Shown piece after piece: positions 35,960-44,232 of a stretch of 64,000 bases of DNA. The stretch is from positions 248,001 through 312,000 of the forward strand of contig NZ_LDTZ01000013.1 of the NCBI RefSeq assembly GCF_001186365.1, read 5' to 3'. Position numbers and translations under genes: made by a program. Positions within the stretch are counted from its first letter, which is position 1, and every line of letters starts with the position of its first letter. The stretch is from Gordonia jacobaea (GTDB taxonomy: Bacteria; Actinomycetota; Actinomycetes; Mycobacteriales; Mycobacteriaceae). Below the pieces are notes generated by a model. The model was given only the letters and a program-made list of their open reading frames with translations. It made no database searches and was not told where the DNA came from.

Positions 35960-37375
35960 ATGACCATCGACGTCGCCGTTGTCGGAGCGGGCATCTCGGG
36001 TCTCACCGCGGCGTTCCGGCTGCGGCAGCAGCTCGGTCCCGACGCACGTATCGACCTGTACGAAGCGGGGGAGCGGACGGGCGGAATTCTCAAGACGGTC
36101 GACGTCGGTGCTCACGGTCGGGGGTCGGTGCTCGTTGATGTCGGCGCTGAGGCGTTCATCGTGCGACGGCCAGAGGCGCTCGGTTTGGTCACCGAGCTCG
36201 GACTGGCTGATCGGGTGGTGTCGCCGACCGGGCGTCGACCCGCATTGTGGGCGTCTGGCCGATTGCACGACATGCCCCGCCCCGCGCTGATGGGGATTCC
36301 CGCAACGCCCGACGCGGTGGCCGACCTGGTCGATCCGGCAGACCTCGAGCGGATGCGTACCGAACCGGACCGTCGGTTGGAATGGGCTCCCGGTACCGAC
36401 GTCTCGGTGGGAGATCTTGTCGCCGACCGGTTCGGCCCGTCGGTGGTGTCGCGCAGCGTCGACCCGATGCTCGGCGGGGTGTATTCGAGCCTGGCCGCGG
36501 ATATCGGTGTGCGCGAAGCACTTCCGGCTCTGGCGGCACAGCTCGATGCGGGTGCGCCGAGTCTGACGGCCGCGGTCGGCGCCCTGCTGGCCAACCCGAC
36601 CGCGACCGGGCCGGTCTTCGGAACGTTGGTCGGCGGGTATCGAGTCCTCGTCGAAGCGCTGCTCGACGCCGCGCGACCCGACCTCCGCCCGTGCGCGGCG
36701 GTGACCGATATCCGACGCGACGGCTCGCGATGGGCACTGTTCACGGGCGATCGCCCGGCCGGTGCCGACGCGAGCTACGACGGCGTCGTCCTGTCGACGC
36801 CGGCCTGGATGACGGGACACATGCTCCGCCGTGAGGTGCCCGACGCCGCGTCGACGTTGCTGGCGGTCGAGCGGGCGGGGTCGGTGGTCGTGTCCATCAC
36901 GCTGGCGCCCGACACCGCACTTCCCGACAACTCCGGGGTGCTCGTCGCTACGGGAGAAGACCTGCGCGCCAAGGCTTTCACGCTCAGCTCACGCAAGTGG
37001 GCGCATCTCGGCGAACCCGACGCGGCGCTGTCGGTGCGTGCGTCCTTCGGCCGATACGGGCAGCCGATTCCCGGCGAGGACGTCGAGCCAGGGATCGACG
37101 ATCGCCTGCGCGACTGGGCACTGGCCGATCTCGATCGTGTGTGTGCGGCGGCAGGCATCGAGCCGTTGACGGGACGCGTCGTCGACACTTTCGTGCAGCG
37201 ATGGACGCTACCGCGTTACGCGCCAGGACATCTCGCGACGATGGCGAGGGTCGAAGAGTCGCTGCCTGCCGGGCTGGCCCTGGCCGGCAACGCGGTGCGG
37301 GGTGTCGGAGTCCCCGCGTGCATCGGTCAGGCAGGCAGGGCCGTCGAACGCCTGCTCGGCGACCTGGAGGCCTAA
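35960..37375 (+). CDS. cgoX: Coproporphyrinogen III oxidase CgoX (formerly HemG/HemY)
   Basis: A 471-residue FAD enzyme. VAVVGAGISGLTAAFRLRQQ is the dinucleotide-binding motif, followed by IDLYEAGERTGG. ALAGNAVRGVGVPACIGQAG is the C-terminal flavin segment. In actinobacteria that encode ChdC the enzyme oxidises coproporphyrinogen III to coproporphyrin III, so the CgoX name is favoured over protoporphyrinogen oxidase. It follows hemE by 19 bases. Its stop is immediately followed by an array of 61-bp repeats, which separate it from chdC by 280 bases. Confidence 0.92.
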   Translation: MTIDVAVVGAGISGLTAAFRLRQQLGPDARIDLYEAGERTGGILKTVDVGAHGRGSVLVDVGAEAFIVRRPEALGLVTELGLADRVVSPTGRRPALWASGRLHDMPRPALMGIPATPDAVADLVDPADLERMRTEPDRRLEWAPGTDVSVGDLVADRFGPSVVSRSVDPMLGGVYSSLAADIGVREALPALAAQLDAGAPSLTAAVGALLANPTATGPVFGTLVGGYRVLVEALLDAARPDLRPCAAVTDIRRDGSRWALFTGDRPAGADASYDGVVLSTPAWMTGHMLRREVPDAASTLLAVERAGSVVVSITLAPDTALPDNSGVLVATGEDLRAKAFTLSSRKWAHLGEPDAALSVRASFGRYGQPIPGEDVEPGIDDRLRDWALADLDRVCAAAGIEPLTGRVVDTFVQRWTLPRYAPGHLATMARVEESLPAGLALAGNAVRGVGVPACIGQAGRAVERLLGDLEA

Positions 37376-37616
37376 CCCCGCTGGTCGAGCGGACGTGCGC
37401 CCAACTTCGCTGGTCGAGCGGCGTGAGCCGGAGCGCCCAACCCCGCTGGTCGAGCGGGCGTGAGCGCCAGCGAGCACCCGAGTCGAGACCACCCCGCCCA
37501 ACTCCGCTGGTCGAGCGGGCGTGAGCGTCAGCGAGCACCCGAGTCGAGACCACCCTGTCCAATTCCGCTGGTCGAGCGGGCGTGAGCGTCAGCGAGCACC
37601 CGAGTCGAGACCACCC
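37374..37616. repeat. Array of CGCTGGTCGAGCGG-type repeats, 61-bp period
   Basis: Five copies of the core CGCTGGTCGAGCGG start near 37379, 37408, 37444, 37505 and 37566. The last three are near-identical 61-bp units containing GGCGTGAGCGTCAGCGAGCA and CCCGAGTCGAGACCACCC; the first two are truncated. This family of intergenic repeats is common in Gordonia and relatives, as I recall. Inverted pairing of GGTCGAGC and similar arms may form hairpins at the cgoX 3' end. Confidence 0.9.
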
Positions 37617-37657
37617 TGCCCGGTTCGCGGACGCGCGCCGGTGGCACCATTGATCTC

Positions 37658-38353
37658 ATGAGCCGCCTCGACTACTCCGCCCTGAACTCGACGATCCGCT
37701 ACCTGATGTTCTCGGTCTTCGCTGTGCGCCCAGGCGAGCTCGGCGACGACCGTGACCAGGCCAAGTCGGACGCCACCGACTTCTTCAAGTCGCTGGAGGA
37801 CGAGGGCGTGGTCGTGCGCGGCGTGTACGACGTGTCGGGACTGCGTGCAGATGCCGACTTCATGATCTGGTGGCACGCCGAGCACATCGAGCAGTTGCAG
37901 GCCGCCTACAGCCGATTCCGTCGCGAGACGCTGCTCGGCCAGGCGTGCGATCCGGTGTGGAGCGCAGCGGCGCTGCACCGGCCGGCAGAGTTCAACAAGA
38001 GTCACGTGCCTGCCTTCCTCGCCGGTGAAGAAGCCGGGAAGTACATCTGCGTCTACCCGTTCGTGCGCTCTTACGACTGGTACCTGCTACCCGACGAGGA
38101 GCGTCGGGCGATCCTCGCGGAACACGGCAAGGCTGCTCGTGGTTACAAGGACGTCAGGGCCAACACGGTCGCGTCGTTCGCGCTCGGAGACTACGAGTGG
38201 TTGCTCGCCTTCGAGGCGCCGGAGTTGCACCGGATCGTCGACCTGATGCGCGATCTGCGCGCCACCGAGGCTCGCCGTCACGTGCGCGAGGAGATTCCGT
38301 TCTTCACGGGACCACGCGTCGAGGTCGTCGACCTCGTCGACGCGCTGCCTTAA
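37658..38353 (+). CDS. chdC: Coproheme decarboxylase ChdC (HemQ)
   Basis: A 231-residue chlorite-dismutase-fold enzyme that turns coproheme III into haem b with peroxide. [20 protein letters not shown] contains the catalytic Tyr of actinobacterial ChdC, and [14 protein letters not shown] [17 protein letters not shown] the proximal His region. [17 protein letters not shown] is a family block. It is separated from cgoX by the repeat array but remains co-directional. With hemE and cgoX it defines the coproporphyrin-dependent pathway. Confidence 0.95.
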   Translation: MSRLDYSALNSTIRYLMFSVFAVRPGELGDDRDQAKSDATDFFKSLEDEGVVVRGVYDVSGLRADADFMIWWHAEHIEQLQAAYSRFRRETLLGQACDPVWSAAALHRPAEFNKSHVPAFLAGEEAGKYICVYPFVRSYDWYLLPDEERRAILAEHGKAARGYKDVRANTVASFALGDYEWLLAFEAPELHRIVDLMRDLRATEARRHVREEIPFFTGPRVEVVDLVDALP

Positions 38354-38373
38354 TTCCCGAACAAGGAGGGCAC

Positions 38374-39060
38374 GTGGTCAAGGTCCTGGCCGTCGACACT
38401 TTCGGCACCGTCACCGATTGGCATTCGGGTGTGAGCGCCGTTCTGGCCGAACAGTTTCCGACTGTTGACAGCTCGCAGCTCGCGCGCGACTGGCGAGACA
38501 CCTACGCGCCGGCGCTGGAGCAGATCGAATCGGGTGCCAGACAGTGGACACTGCTGGACGATCTGCACCGGGAGTCACTGGACGCGTTGCTGCGAGACTC
38601 CTACGGCATCACGGCGACTTCGACGCAGCTGGACACGGCCGTCTACGCCTGGCACGTCATCCCGGGTTGGCCCGACGCCGCAGATGGGATTCGCCGCCTG
38701 ACGTCGAAGTTCGTCGTCTCCTCGTTGAGCAACGGCAACGTGGCGCTACTCGCCGAGATGGCCAAGCACAACGGATTCGATTGGGACTTCCTCGGTGGTG
38801 CCGACCTGTGGCGGCATTACAAGCCGTCGCCGGAGGTCTACCTCGGGATCGCGCGCCTCATGCAGGTGGAGCCGTCAGATGTCCTGATGGTCGCGACGCA
38901 CGCGTGGGATCTCGACGCGGCTCGCGCGTGCGGACTGCGCACCGCCTATATCGAACGTCCCCGCGAGTGGGGTCCGGTACACAAGGACGAAACCCCGAAT
39001 CCCCTCGACGACCTCCGCGCCACGGGCTTCGACGACCTGGCCGATCAGCTCGGCTGCTGA
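38374..39060 (+). CDS. HAD-superfamily hydrolase, haloacid dehalogenase type II-like
   Basis: A 228-residue HAD hydrolase. VDTFGTVTDWHSG has the nucleophile Asp (motif I), VVSSLSNGN the motif II Ser/Asn, HYKPSPEVYLG the motif III Lys, and VATHAWDLDAARACG the motif IV region. GTG at 38374 follows AAGGAGG by four bases, so the long upstream frame is not used. Type II haloacid dehalogenases have Ser-Asn-Ala-Trp-Asp where this has Thr-His-Ala-Trp-Asp, so dehalogenase activity is uncertain; a phosphatase is possible. It corresponds by place to Rv2675c only in part. Confidence 0.8.
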   Translation: MVKVLAVDTFGTVTDWHSGVSAVLAEQFPTVDSSQLARDWRDTYAPALEQIESGARQWTLLDDLHRESLDALLRDSYGITATSTQLDTAVYAWHVIPGWPDAADGIRRLTSKFVVSSLSNGNVALLAEMAKHNGFDWDFLGGADLWRHYKPSPEVYLGIARLMQVEPSDVLMVATHAWDLDAARACGLRTAYIERPREWGPVHKDETPNPLDDLRATGFDDLADQLGC

Positions 39061-39073
39061 TCGGCCCGACCGG

Positions 39074-39520
39074 TCAGCTCTCGTCCGGCTCCAGCGTCAT
39101 GCTGATCGAGTTGATGCAGTACCGCAGGTCGGTCGGGGTGTCGTAGCCCTCGCCGGCGAAGACATGGCCGAGGTGCGAGCCGCAGGTGGCACACAGCACC
39201 TCGGTGCGTCGCATCCCCATCGAGTCGTCGGATCGCTCGATGATCGCGTCGCCCGCCAACGGTGAGAAGAACGACGGCCAGCCGCAGTGGGAATCGAATT
39301 TCTGGTCGCTGCGGAACAATTCGGCACCGCACGCCCGGCAGCGGTAGACGCCGGTGGTCTTGGTGTCGGTGTACTCGCCGACGAACGGCGCTTCGGTGCC
39401 CGCCTGCCGCAACACGCGGAACTCCTGCGGGGTGAGGCGCTCACGCCATTGGTCGTCGGTGAGGTTCGCCAGCTGCTCGGGGCTCTCAGATGCCGACTTT
39501 CCAGAGGTCTCAGATGTCAT
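39074..39520 (-). CDS. msrB: Peptide-methionine (R)-S-oxide reductase MsrB
   Basis: A 148-residue selenocysteine-free MsrB. Zinc is bound by CRACGAELF and [22 protein letters not shown] is the substrate region, and RYCINSISM near the C-terminus supplies the catalytic Cys. It repairs methionine R-sulfoxide in proteins. It is convergent with the HAD gene and divergent from island 2. The next core gene, aftC, is displaced 5 kb by that island. Confidence 0.95.
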   Translation of the reverse strand: MTSETSGKSASESPEQLANLTDDQWRERLTPQEFRVLRQAGTEAPFVGEYTDTKTTGVYRCRACGAELFRSDQKFDSHCGWPSFFSPLAGDAIIERSDDSMGMRRTEVLCATCGSHLGHVFAGEGYDTPTDLRYCINSISMTLEPDES

Positions 39521-39545
39521 GACTCAACGGTACGTCGTTGGTCTC

Positions 39546-39574
39546 TTGACTAAAGCCAACACGTAACTGATACT
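39546..39574 (+). promoter_or_regulatory. Promoter of island 2 operon
   Basis: TTGACT (39546-39551) and GATACT (39569-39574) are spaced 17 bases, close to the vegetative consensus. TTGACT-AA-AGCCAA around the -35 box is itself an imperfect 6-2-6 palindrome. The predicted start lies inside or next to the operator at 39570-39590. Confidence 0.65.
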
Positions 39575-39590
39575 CAGGAAACCTGAATAT
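39570..39590. promoter_or_regulatory. MarR-type (CouR-like) operator over the island 2 promoter
   Basis: ATACTCAGG, AAA, CCTGAATAT is a 9-3-9 palindrome with one mismatch, overlapping the -10 box and start of transcription. AAGGAG at 39591-39596 follows directly. Position suits a repressor such as the MarR protein encoded at the end of the operon. Confidence 0.65.
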
Positions 39591-39601
39591 AAGGAGACCT
39601 G

Positions 39602-40384
39602 ATGAGTTTGAGTTTGCCCGACACGCTGCGTCTGCGAGTCGCAAACAACGTTGCTGTTCTCCACCTGGCACGCCCGGAGAAGCGAAACGCTCTCGATGAC
39701 AAGACGATCGTCGGAATCGAGGGGTTCTTTCGCAATCTGCCCGCCGACGTACGTGCCGTCGTCATCACCGCGGAGGGCGACCATTTCTGTGCAGGACTGG
39801 ACCTGTCCGAGATGGTGGACCGTTCCGCGATCGAGGGGATAGCCCATTCTCAGATGTGGCATCGCGCTTTCGCGGAGATCGAGGACGGACCAGTGCCCGT
39901 CATCGCGGTACTCAAAGGTGCCGTCATTGGTGGCGGCCTGGAGCTCGCCGCAACCGCTCACATCAGGGTGGCCGAGAAGTCGACGTTCTACGCGCTTCCG
40001 GAAGGGCAGCGCGGGCTGTTCGTAGGCGGTGGTGCATCTGTGCGTGTACCGCGGCTTATCGGAGTGTCGCGCATGACGGACATGATGCTTACCGGACGGC
40101 GATACGACGCGCAGACAGGCGAGCGGATCGGGTTGAGTCAGTATGTTGTCGACGACGATTCGGGTCTTGACTTCGCCGTCGAACTTGCCGGCCGTATCGC
40201 GCAGAACGCGGAGCAAACCAATTTCGCCATCACGCGGGCTCTCCCGCTGATTGCCGAGGCAAACCCTCGCGAGGGGTACCTCATGGAGTCGATGATGGCG
40301 GCGCTTGCGCAGGGAACTGACGACGCCAAACACCGCATGCAGGACTTCCTTGCGGGACGAACTGCGAAGGTGGAACTTCCGTGA
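39602..40384 (+). CDS. Enoyl-CoA hydratase (crotonase), candidate hydroxycinnamoyl-CoA hydratase
   Basis: A 260-residue crotonase. HFCAGLDLSEM and GAVIGGGLELAATAH form the oxyanion hole. Glu114 (GGGLELA) and Glu134 (ALPEGQ) are at the two acid/base positions of true hydratases, so water addition to an enoyl-CoA is plausible. AAGGAG lies five bases before the ATG. It opens the island 2 operon and overlaps the next start (GTGA). In RHA1 the couM product hydrates p-hydroxycinnamoyl-CoA, and gene order here is similar. A retro-aldol lyase (Ech type) is an alternative; the downstream dehydrogenase and hydrolase argue for beta-oxidation. Confidence 0.85.
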   Translation: MSLSLPDTLRLRVANNVAVLHLARPEKRNALDDKTIVGIEGFFRNLPADVRAVVITAEGDHFCAGLDLSEMVDRSAIEGIAHSQMWHRAFAEIEDGPVPVIAVLKGAVIGGGLELAATAHIRVAEKSTFYALPEGQRGLFVGGGASVRVPRLIGVSRMTDMMLTGRRYDAQTGERIGLSQYVVDDDSGLDFAVELAGRIAQNAEQTNFAITRALPLIAEANPREGYLMESMMAALAQGTDDAKHRMQDFLAGRTAKVELP

Positions 40385-42351
40385 CGACCATGACAACTGA
40401 ACTCGACATTCTTTGGGCACCAACTGCACACAGTATTGACCAGACCGAGATAGGCCGGTTCATGGCCTGGCTGCGAGAGAACCGAGGTCTGGAGTTCAGC
40501 TCGGCGCAGGGTTTGTGGCAGTGGTCGGTGGATGATCTTGACGGTTTCTGGTCGGCAATCTGGGAGTTCTTTTCGATACGCAGTCACACCCCCTACTCGT
40601 CCGTTCGCACGACCGAAACCATGCCGAATGTCGAGTGGTTTCCAGGCGCGACGCTCAACTACGCGGAGCACATGGTTGGGGCCGATGCTGATCTGGATTC
40701 AGTTGCAGTGCTTGGCCGTTCGCAGACTAGGTCGAATATCGATCTGACCTTTGGCGAGCTGCGAGCCCAGGTTGCCATGGCGCGCGCAGTATTGCGGAAG
40801 CTGGGAGTGAAGAAAGGAGACTGCGTCGTAGGTTACCTTCCCAACATTCCCGAGACCCTCGTCGCTTTTCTCGCGACAGCTAGTCTCGGTGCGACGTGGG
40901 CGACATGCGCAACCGAGTTCGGGGCGCGCAGCGTCATTGATCGTTTCGGACAGATCGAGCCCGTTGTATTGTTGGTCGCTGGCGGATATCGGTTCGGCGA
41001 GAAGGACATCGACCTGACGGAAAGCGTCGCGACGATTCGCTCGGGGCTGCACAGCGTGCGTACGGTGATCGACATCGAATACGGGCCGTATCGGGTAGAT
41101 GACAGCCTGTCATGGACTGGCTTGCTCGCGGAAGAGTCAGACGCGACACTCGAATTCGAGCCGGTTCCGTTCGGCCATCCCCTGGTTGTCCTGTTTTCCT
41201 CGGGGACGACAGGAAAGCCGAAGGCGATCGTTCACGGCCACGGGGGACTGCTCCTCGAACACCTAAAGAATGATGCGCTGTCCTGGGACCTCCATCCGGG
41301 AGATCGGATGCTGTGGTTCACCACGACAGCGTGGATGATGTGGAACGCACTGGTGTCGGCGCTTCTCACCCGCTCCAGCATCGTGATGATAGATGGCAAT
41401 CCGGCCCATCCGGGCCTGCGTTGGCAGTGGGAACTCGCCGAGGAGACCGGCGCAACAATGATGGGCGCTGCACCCGGATTTGTGATGGGTTGCCGCGCAG
41501 CGGGTATCGAGCTCGCAGGCCTGGAGCTGTCCGTCCGGACTGTCGGTTGTGCAGGTTCTCCGCTGCCCCCTGAAGGCTTCGATTGGATCTATGAGCAGTT
41601 GGGTCCCGATGTAGTACTCAATGTGGGTTCTGGTGGCACTGACGTGTGTACGGGCATCGTGCAGAGCAATCCGCTCCTTCCGGTCATCCGAGGTCGGATC
41701 TCTGGGCGGGCGCTCGGCGTCGCGGCATACGCGTTCGACGACGCAGGCGAGCCGGTCCTCGACAGAGATGGCGAGCTCGTGATCACCGAACCGATGCCGT
41801 CGATGCCGGTCCGGTTGTGGGCCGACGACGACGGTGACAAACTCCGATCGACCTACTTCGACCGGTGGCCAGGCATGTGGCGTCATGGAGACTGGATCAG
41901 CTTTGCGGGCGACGGTAGCTGTGTGGTTACTGGGCGCTCCGACGCAACGCTCAATCGCGGTGGCGTCCGACTGGGGACGGCAGAATTCTACCGTGTCGTC
42001 GAAGAGATGCCCGAGGTGCGCGACAGTCTCGTAGTGCACCTCGAGGACCCGGAAGGTGGGAACGGTCGACTCCTGCTGTTCGTTGTGCCAGCCGTGCGAG
42101 CGACCCTCGATGATGCTGTGAAGCAGCGTATCTCGCGTGAGCTACGCACATCGCTCTCGCCGCGGCACATTCCGGACGAGATTCACGAAATCGACGTTGT
42201 CCCAAGGAATCGCACCGGGAAGAAGCTGGAGGTTCCTGCCAAGCGCATTCTCGCGGGAACGGCGCTCAGCGAGGTCGCAGCGCCGGACGCGCTGGCTGAT
42301 CCAACGTCACTTGATCCGTTCGTCGAGCTCTCCAAGGAGCTGACCCGATGA
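40381..42351 (+). CDS. Acetoacetate-CoA ligase-like enzyme
   Basis: A 656-residue adenylate-forming enzyme with the N-terminal acetyl-CoA-synthetase-type cap (NRGLEFSSAQGLWQWSVDDL). LFSSGTTGKPKAIVHGHGG is the P-loop, NVGSGGTDVCTG the A5 motif, and RNRTGKKLEVPAKRI the C-terminal Lys motif. Length and W-F-P-G-A-T-L-N-Y-A-E-H segment match acetoacetyl-CoA synthetases, which use beta-keto acids. Coupled by four-base overlaps on both sides. An aromatic beta-keto acid such as vanilloylacetate would give the thioester that the downstream CouO-like hydrolase cleaves. That substrate is inference; plain acetoacetate is the family default. Confidence 0.85.
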   Translation: MTTMTTELDILWAPTAHSIDQTEIGRFMAWLRENRGLEFSSAQGLWQWSVDDLDGFWSAIWEFFSIRSHTPYSSVRTTETMPNVEWFPGATLNYAEHMVGADADLDSVAVLGRSQTRSNIDLTFGELRAQVAMARAVLRKLGVKKGDCVVGYLPNIPETLVAFLATASLGATWATCATEFGARSVIDRFGQIEPVVLLVAGGYRFGEKDIDLTESVATIRSGLHSVRTVIDIEYGPYRVDDSLSWTGLLAEESDATLEFEPVPFGHPLVVLFSSGTTGKPKAIVHGHGGLLLEHLKNDALSWDLHPGDRMLWFTTTAWMMWNALVSALLTRSSIVMIDGNPAHPGLRWQWELAEETGATMMGAAPGFVMGCRAAGIELAGLELSVRTVGCAGSPLPPEGFDWIYEQLGPDVVLNVGSGGTDVCTGIVQSNPLLPVIRGRISGRALGVAAYAFDDAGEPVLDRDGELVITEPMPSMPVRLWADDDGDKLRSTYFDRWPGMWRHGDWISFAGDGSCVVTGRSDATLNRGGVRLGTAEFYRVVEEMPEVRDSLVVHLEDPEGGNGRLLLFVVPAVRATLDDAVKQRISRELRTSLSPRHIPDEIHEIDVVPRNRTGKKLEVPAKRILAGTALSEVAAPDALADPTSLDPFVELSKELTR

Positions 42352-43247
42352 GCGCGGAAATCCGGGCCGCCGGCGTTGTCGGTGCGGGCGCGATCGGGCT
42401 GAGCTGGATCAAGTTGCTCGCCCGCCAACAGATTCCGATCGTGGTTGCCGATCCTGACCCCGCGACGCCCGAGCGGGTCCGATCTGTGGTGGGCGAGTGC
42501 TCGACAGTGACCTACGTTGACGACGCCGCCGACGCCGCGCGCCGCGTGGACATCGTTTTCGAGGCGGGACCCGAACGCATCGACGTCAAGCGGACGCTAT
42601 TTGCGGCGATGGATGCTTCCGCGCCCCCTGAGACCGTCTTGACCAGCAGTTCGTCGGGTTTCACTCCAAGTGAGATCCAGGGTGACTGCACCCGTCCCGA
42701 GCGTGTGGTGGTGGCGCACCCGTTCAACCCGCCGGATCTTGTCCCCTTGGTCGAGGTCGTCGGGGGTAAGGCCACCGACGAGTGGGCAGTGGAGAAGACC
42801 ATGCGAGTGTTGGCCAGCCTCGGAAAGCGTCCGATCAGGCTGCGACAGGAACTTCCGGGGCACGTCGCCAACCGGCTGCAAGCGGCATTGTGGCGAGAGG
42901 CTTACCACCTGATCGGGCAGGGCGTCGTGTCGGTTTCGGACCTCGACGAAGCGATCGCCTACGGTCCTGGATTGCGGTGGGCATTGCTGGGACCGATTGC
43001 CACGCAACACCTTTCCGGAGGTGCTGGTGGATTGCGTCATGTACTCGACCATTTGGGACCCCCGATGGTGGAGTGGTGGGATGACCTCGGCAGTCCAATA
43101 CTCGACCGTGCATTGGTAGACCGCTTGGTCAGCGGGGTGGAAGCAGAACTCGACGGTCAGGAGGTGCAGGTGCGGGAACGCCGTGACGAGGCGCTACGCC
43201 AACTCCTCGTGCTCAAGACTCGTTCTGGCCTTGCGGATGAGGCTTGA
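42348..43247 (+). CDS. 3-Hydroxyacyl-CoA dehydrogenase (CouN-like)
   Basis: A 299-residue NAD-dependent dehydrogenase. AAGVVGAGAIGLSWIKLLAR is the Rossmann motif. SSSSGFTPSEIQ, VAHPFNPPDLVPLVEVVGG and the later GHVANRLQAALWREAY are typical of the 3-hydroxyacyl-CoA/carnitine dehydrogenase fold, with His and Asn of the catalytic set in HPFNPP and NRLQ. It would oxidise 3-hydroxy-3-arylpropanoyl-CoA to the beta-keto thioester. ATGA overlap with the ligase. L-carnitine dehydrogenase-like activity is an alternative. Confidence 0.82.
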   Translation: MSAEIRAAGVVGAGAIGLSWIKLLARQQIPIVVADPDPATPERVRSVVGECSTVTYVDDAADAARRVDIVFEAGPERIDVKRTLFAAMDASAPPETVLTSSSSGFTPSEIQGDCTRPERVVVAHPFNPPDLVPLVEVVGGKATDEWAVEKTMRVLASLGKRPIRLRQELPGHVANRLQAALWREAYHLIGQGVVSVSDLDEAIAYGPGLRWALLGPIATQHLSGGAGGLRHVLDHLGPPMVEWWDDLGSPILDRALVDRLVSGVEAELDGQEVQVRERRDEALRQLLVLKTRSGLADEA

Positions 43248-43284
43248 GGCACCTCAATTGCCACACAACGCATCTGGAGAATTG

Positions 43285-44199
43285 ATGCGTTCCCGATCGA
43301 AAGAGGACGCGGTGAAACGCTACGAACCCAACATTGACCTGCCCGGACTGCGCGCGATCGACGTGCATGTGCACGTAGAGCAAGACGATCACGGCCATCT
43401 CTCCCTCGATGGTGAGCTGATGGAGGCCTCTGAGGCATACTTCCGGGGAAGTGAGAACCGCACGCCGACGGTGGCCGACCTCGCCGCCCGATACCGCTCG
43501 TCGGGAATGGCCGCAGTGATCTTCACCGTCGATGCGACTACTGCGATGGGGCATCCAGCGTTATCAAGCGAAGAGATTGCAGCCGAGGCAGCCGAGCACG
43601 CCGACGTCCTGATTCCGTTCGGCTCTGTCGACCCGCATCAAGGGGCCGAGGCTGTGGAGCGCGCTCGGCGCCTGGTGATCGATCACGGGGTTCGTGGTTT
43701 CAAGTTCCATCCGAGCGTGCAGGCCTTTGATCCCTCGGATTCTCGGTACTACCCGCTCTGGCAAGCGATCGAGGAGTTGGCGGTACCCGCGCTGTTCCAC
43801 ACGGGTCAGAACGGTATAGGCGCGGGGCTTCCGGGGGGACGCGGTATCAAACTGCGCTACTCGAACCCGATTCTCCTCGACGACGTCGCCGCCGATTTTC
43901 CGCATCTCACCGTCATACTGGCGCATCCGTCGGTCCCGTGGCAGGCAGAGGCGATCTCGATGGCGACACACAAGGCCAATGTCTTTATCGATCTTTCTGG
44001 CTGGCGACCCAAATACTTTCCGCCGGAACTGATTCAGGCCGCCAATGGGCTGCTCCGCACCAAGGTCATGTTCGGTACCGATTACCCGCTCATCACGCCC
44101 GAAAGGTGGTTGACTGACTTTGAACTGCTCCCGATTGACGCTGACAAGCACGAGCGAATCCTCAAACTGACAGCAGCCGGAGTTCTCGGGCTGAGCTGA
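43285..44199 (+). CDS. Amidohydrolase-family beta-ketoacyl-CoA hydrolase (CouO-like)
   Basis: A 304-residue amidohydrolase family 2 protein. Metal ligands are expected in IDVHVHVEQ (His28, His30), HTGQNG, LAHPSVPW and MFGTDYPLI. GFKFHPSVQAF is an active-site strand. In R. jostii RHA1, CouO is a zinc enzyme of this superfamily that splits 4-hydroxyphenyl-beta-ketoacyl-CoA into the benzoate and acetyl-CoA. Gene order next to a crotonase, a hydroxyacyl-CoA dehydrogenase and a MarR gene matches the cou set. GGAG lies five bases before the ATG at 43285. A GTG at 43312 is a second possible start. Confidence 0.78.
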   Translation: MRSRSKEDAVKRYEPNIDLPGLRAIDVHVHVEQDDHGHLSLDGELMEASEAYFRGSENRTPTVADLAARYRSSGMAAVIFTVDATTAMGHPALSSEEIAAEAAEHADVLIPFGSVDPHQGAEAVERARRLVIDHGVRGFKFHPSVQAFDPSDSRYYPLWQAIEELAVPALFHTGQNGIGAGLPGGRGIKLRYSNPILLDDVAADFPHLTVILAHPSVPWQAEAISMATHKANVFIDLSGWRPKYFPPELIQAANGLLRTKVMFGTDYPLITPERWLTDFELLPIDADKHERILKLTAAGVLGLS

Positions 44200-44232
44200 C
44201 CTGCCATGGCGCGGTCTCACTACCCTGTGACC

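Noticed and set aside
37374..37616. CRISPR array
   Set aside because: Units are 61 bp with near-identical spacers and no cas genes; they are intergenic repeats.
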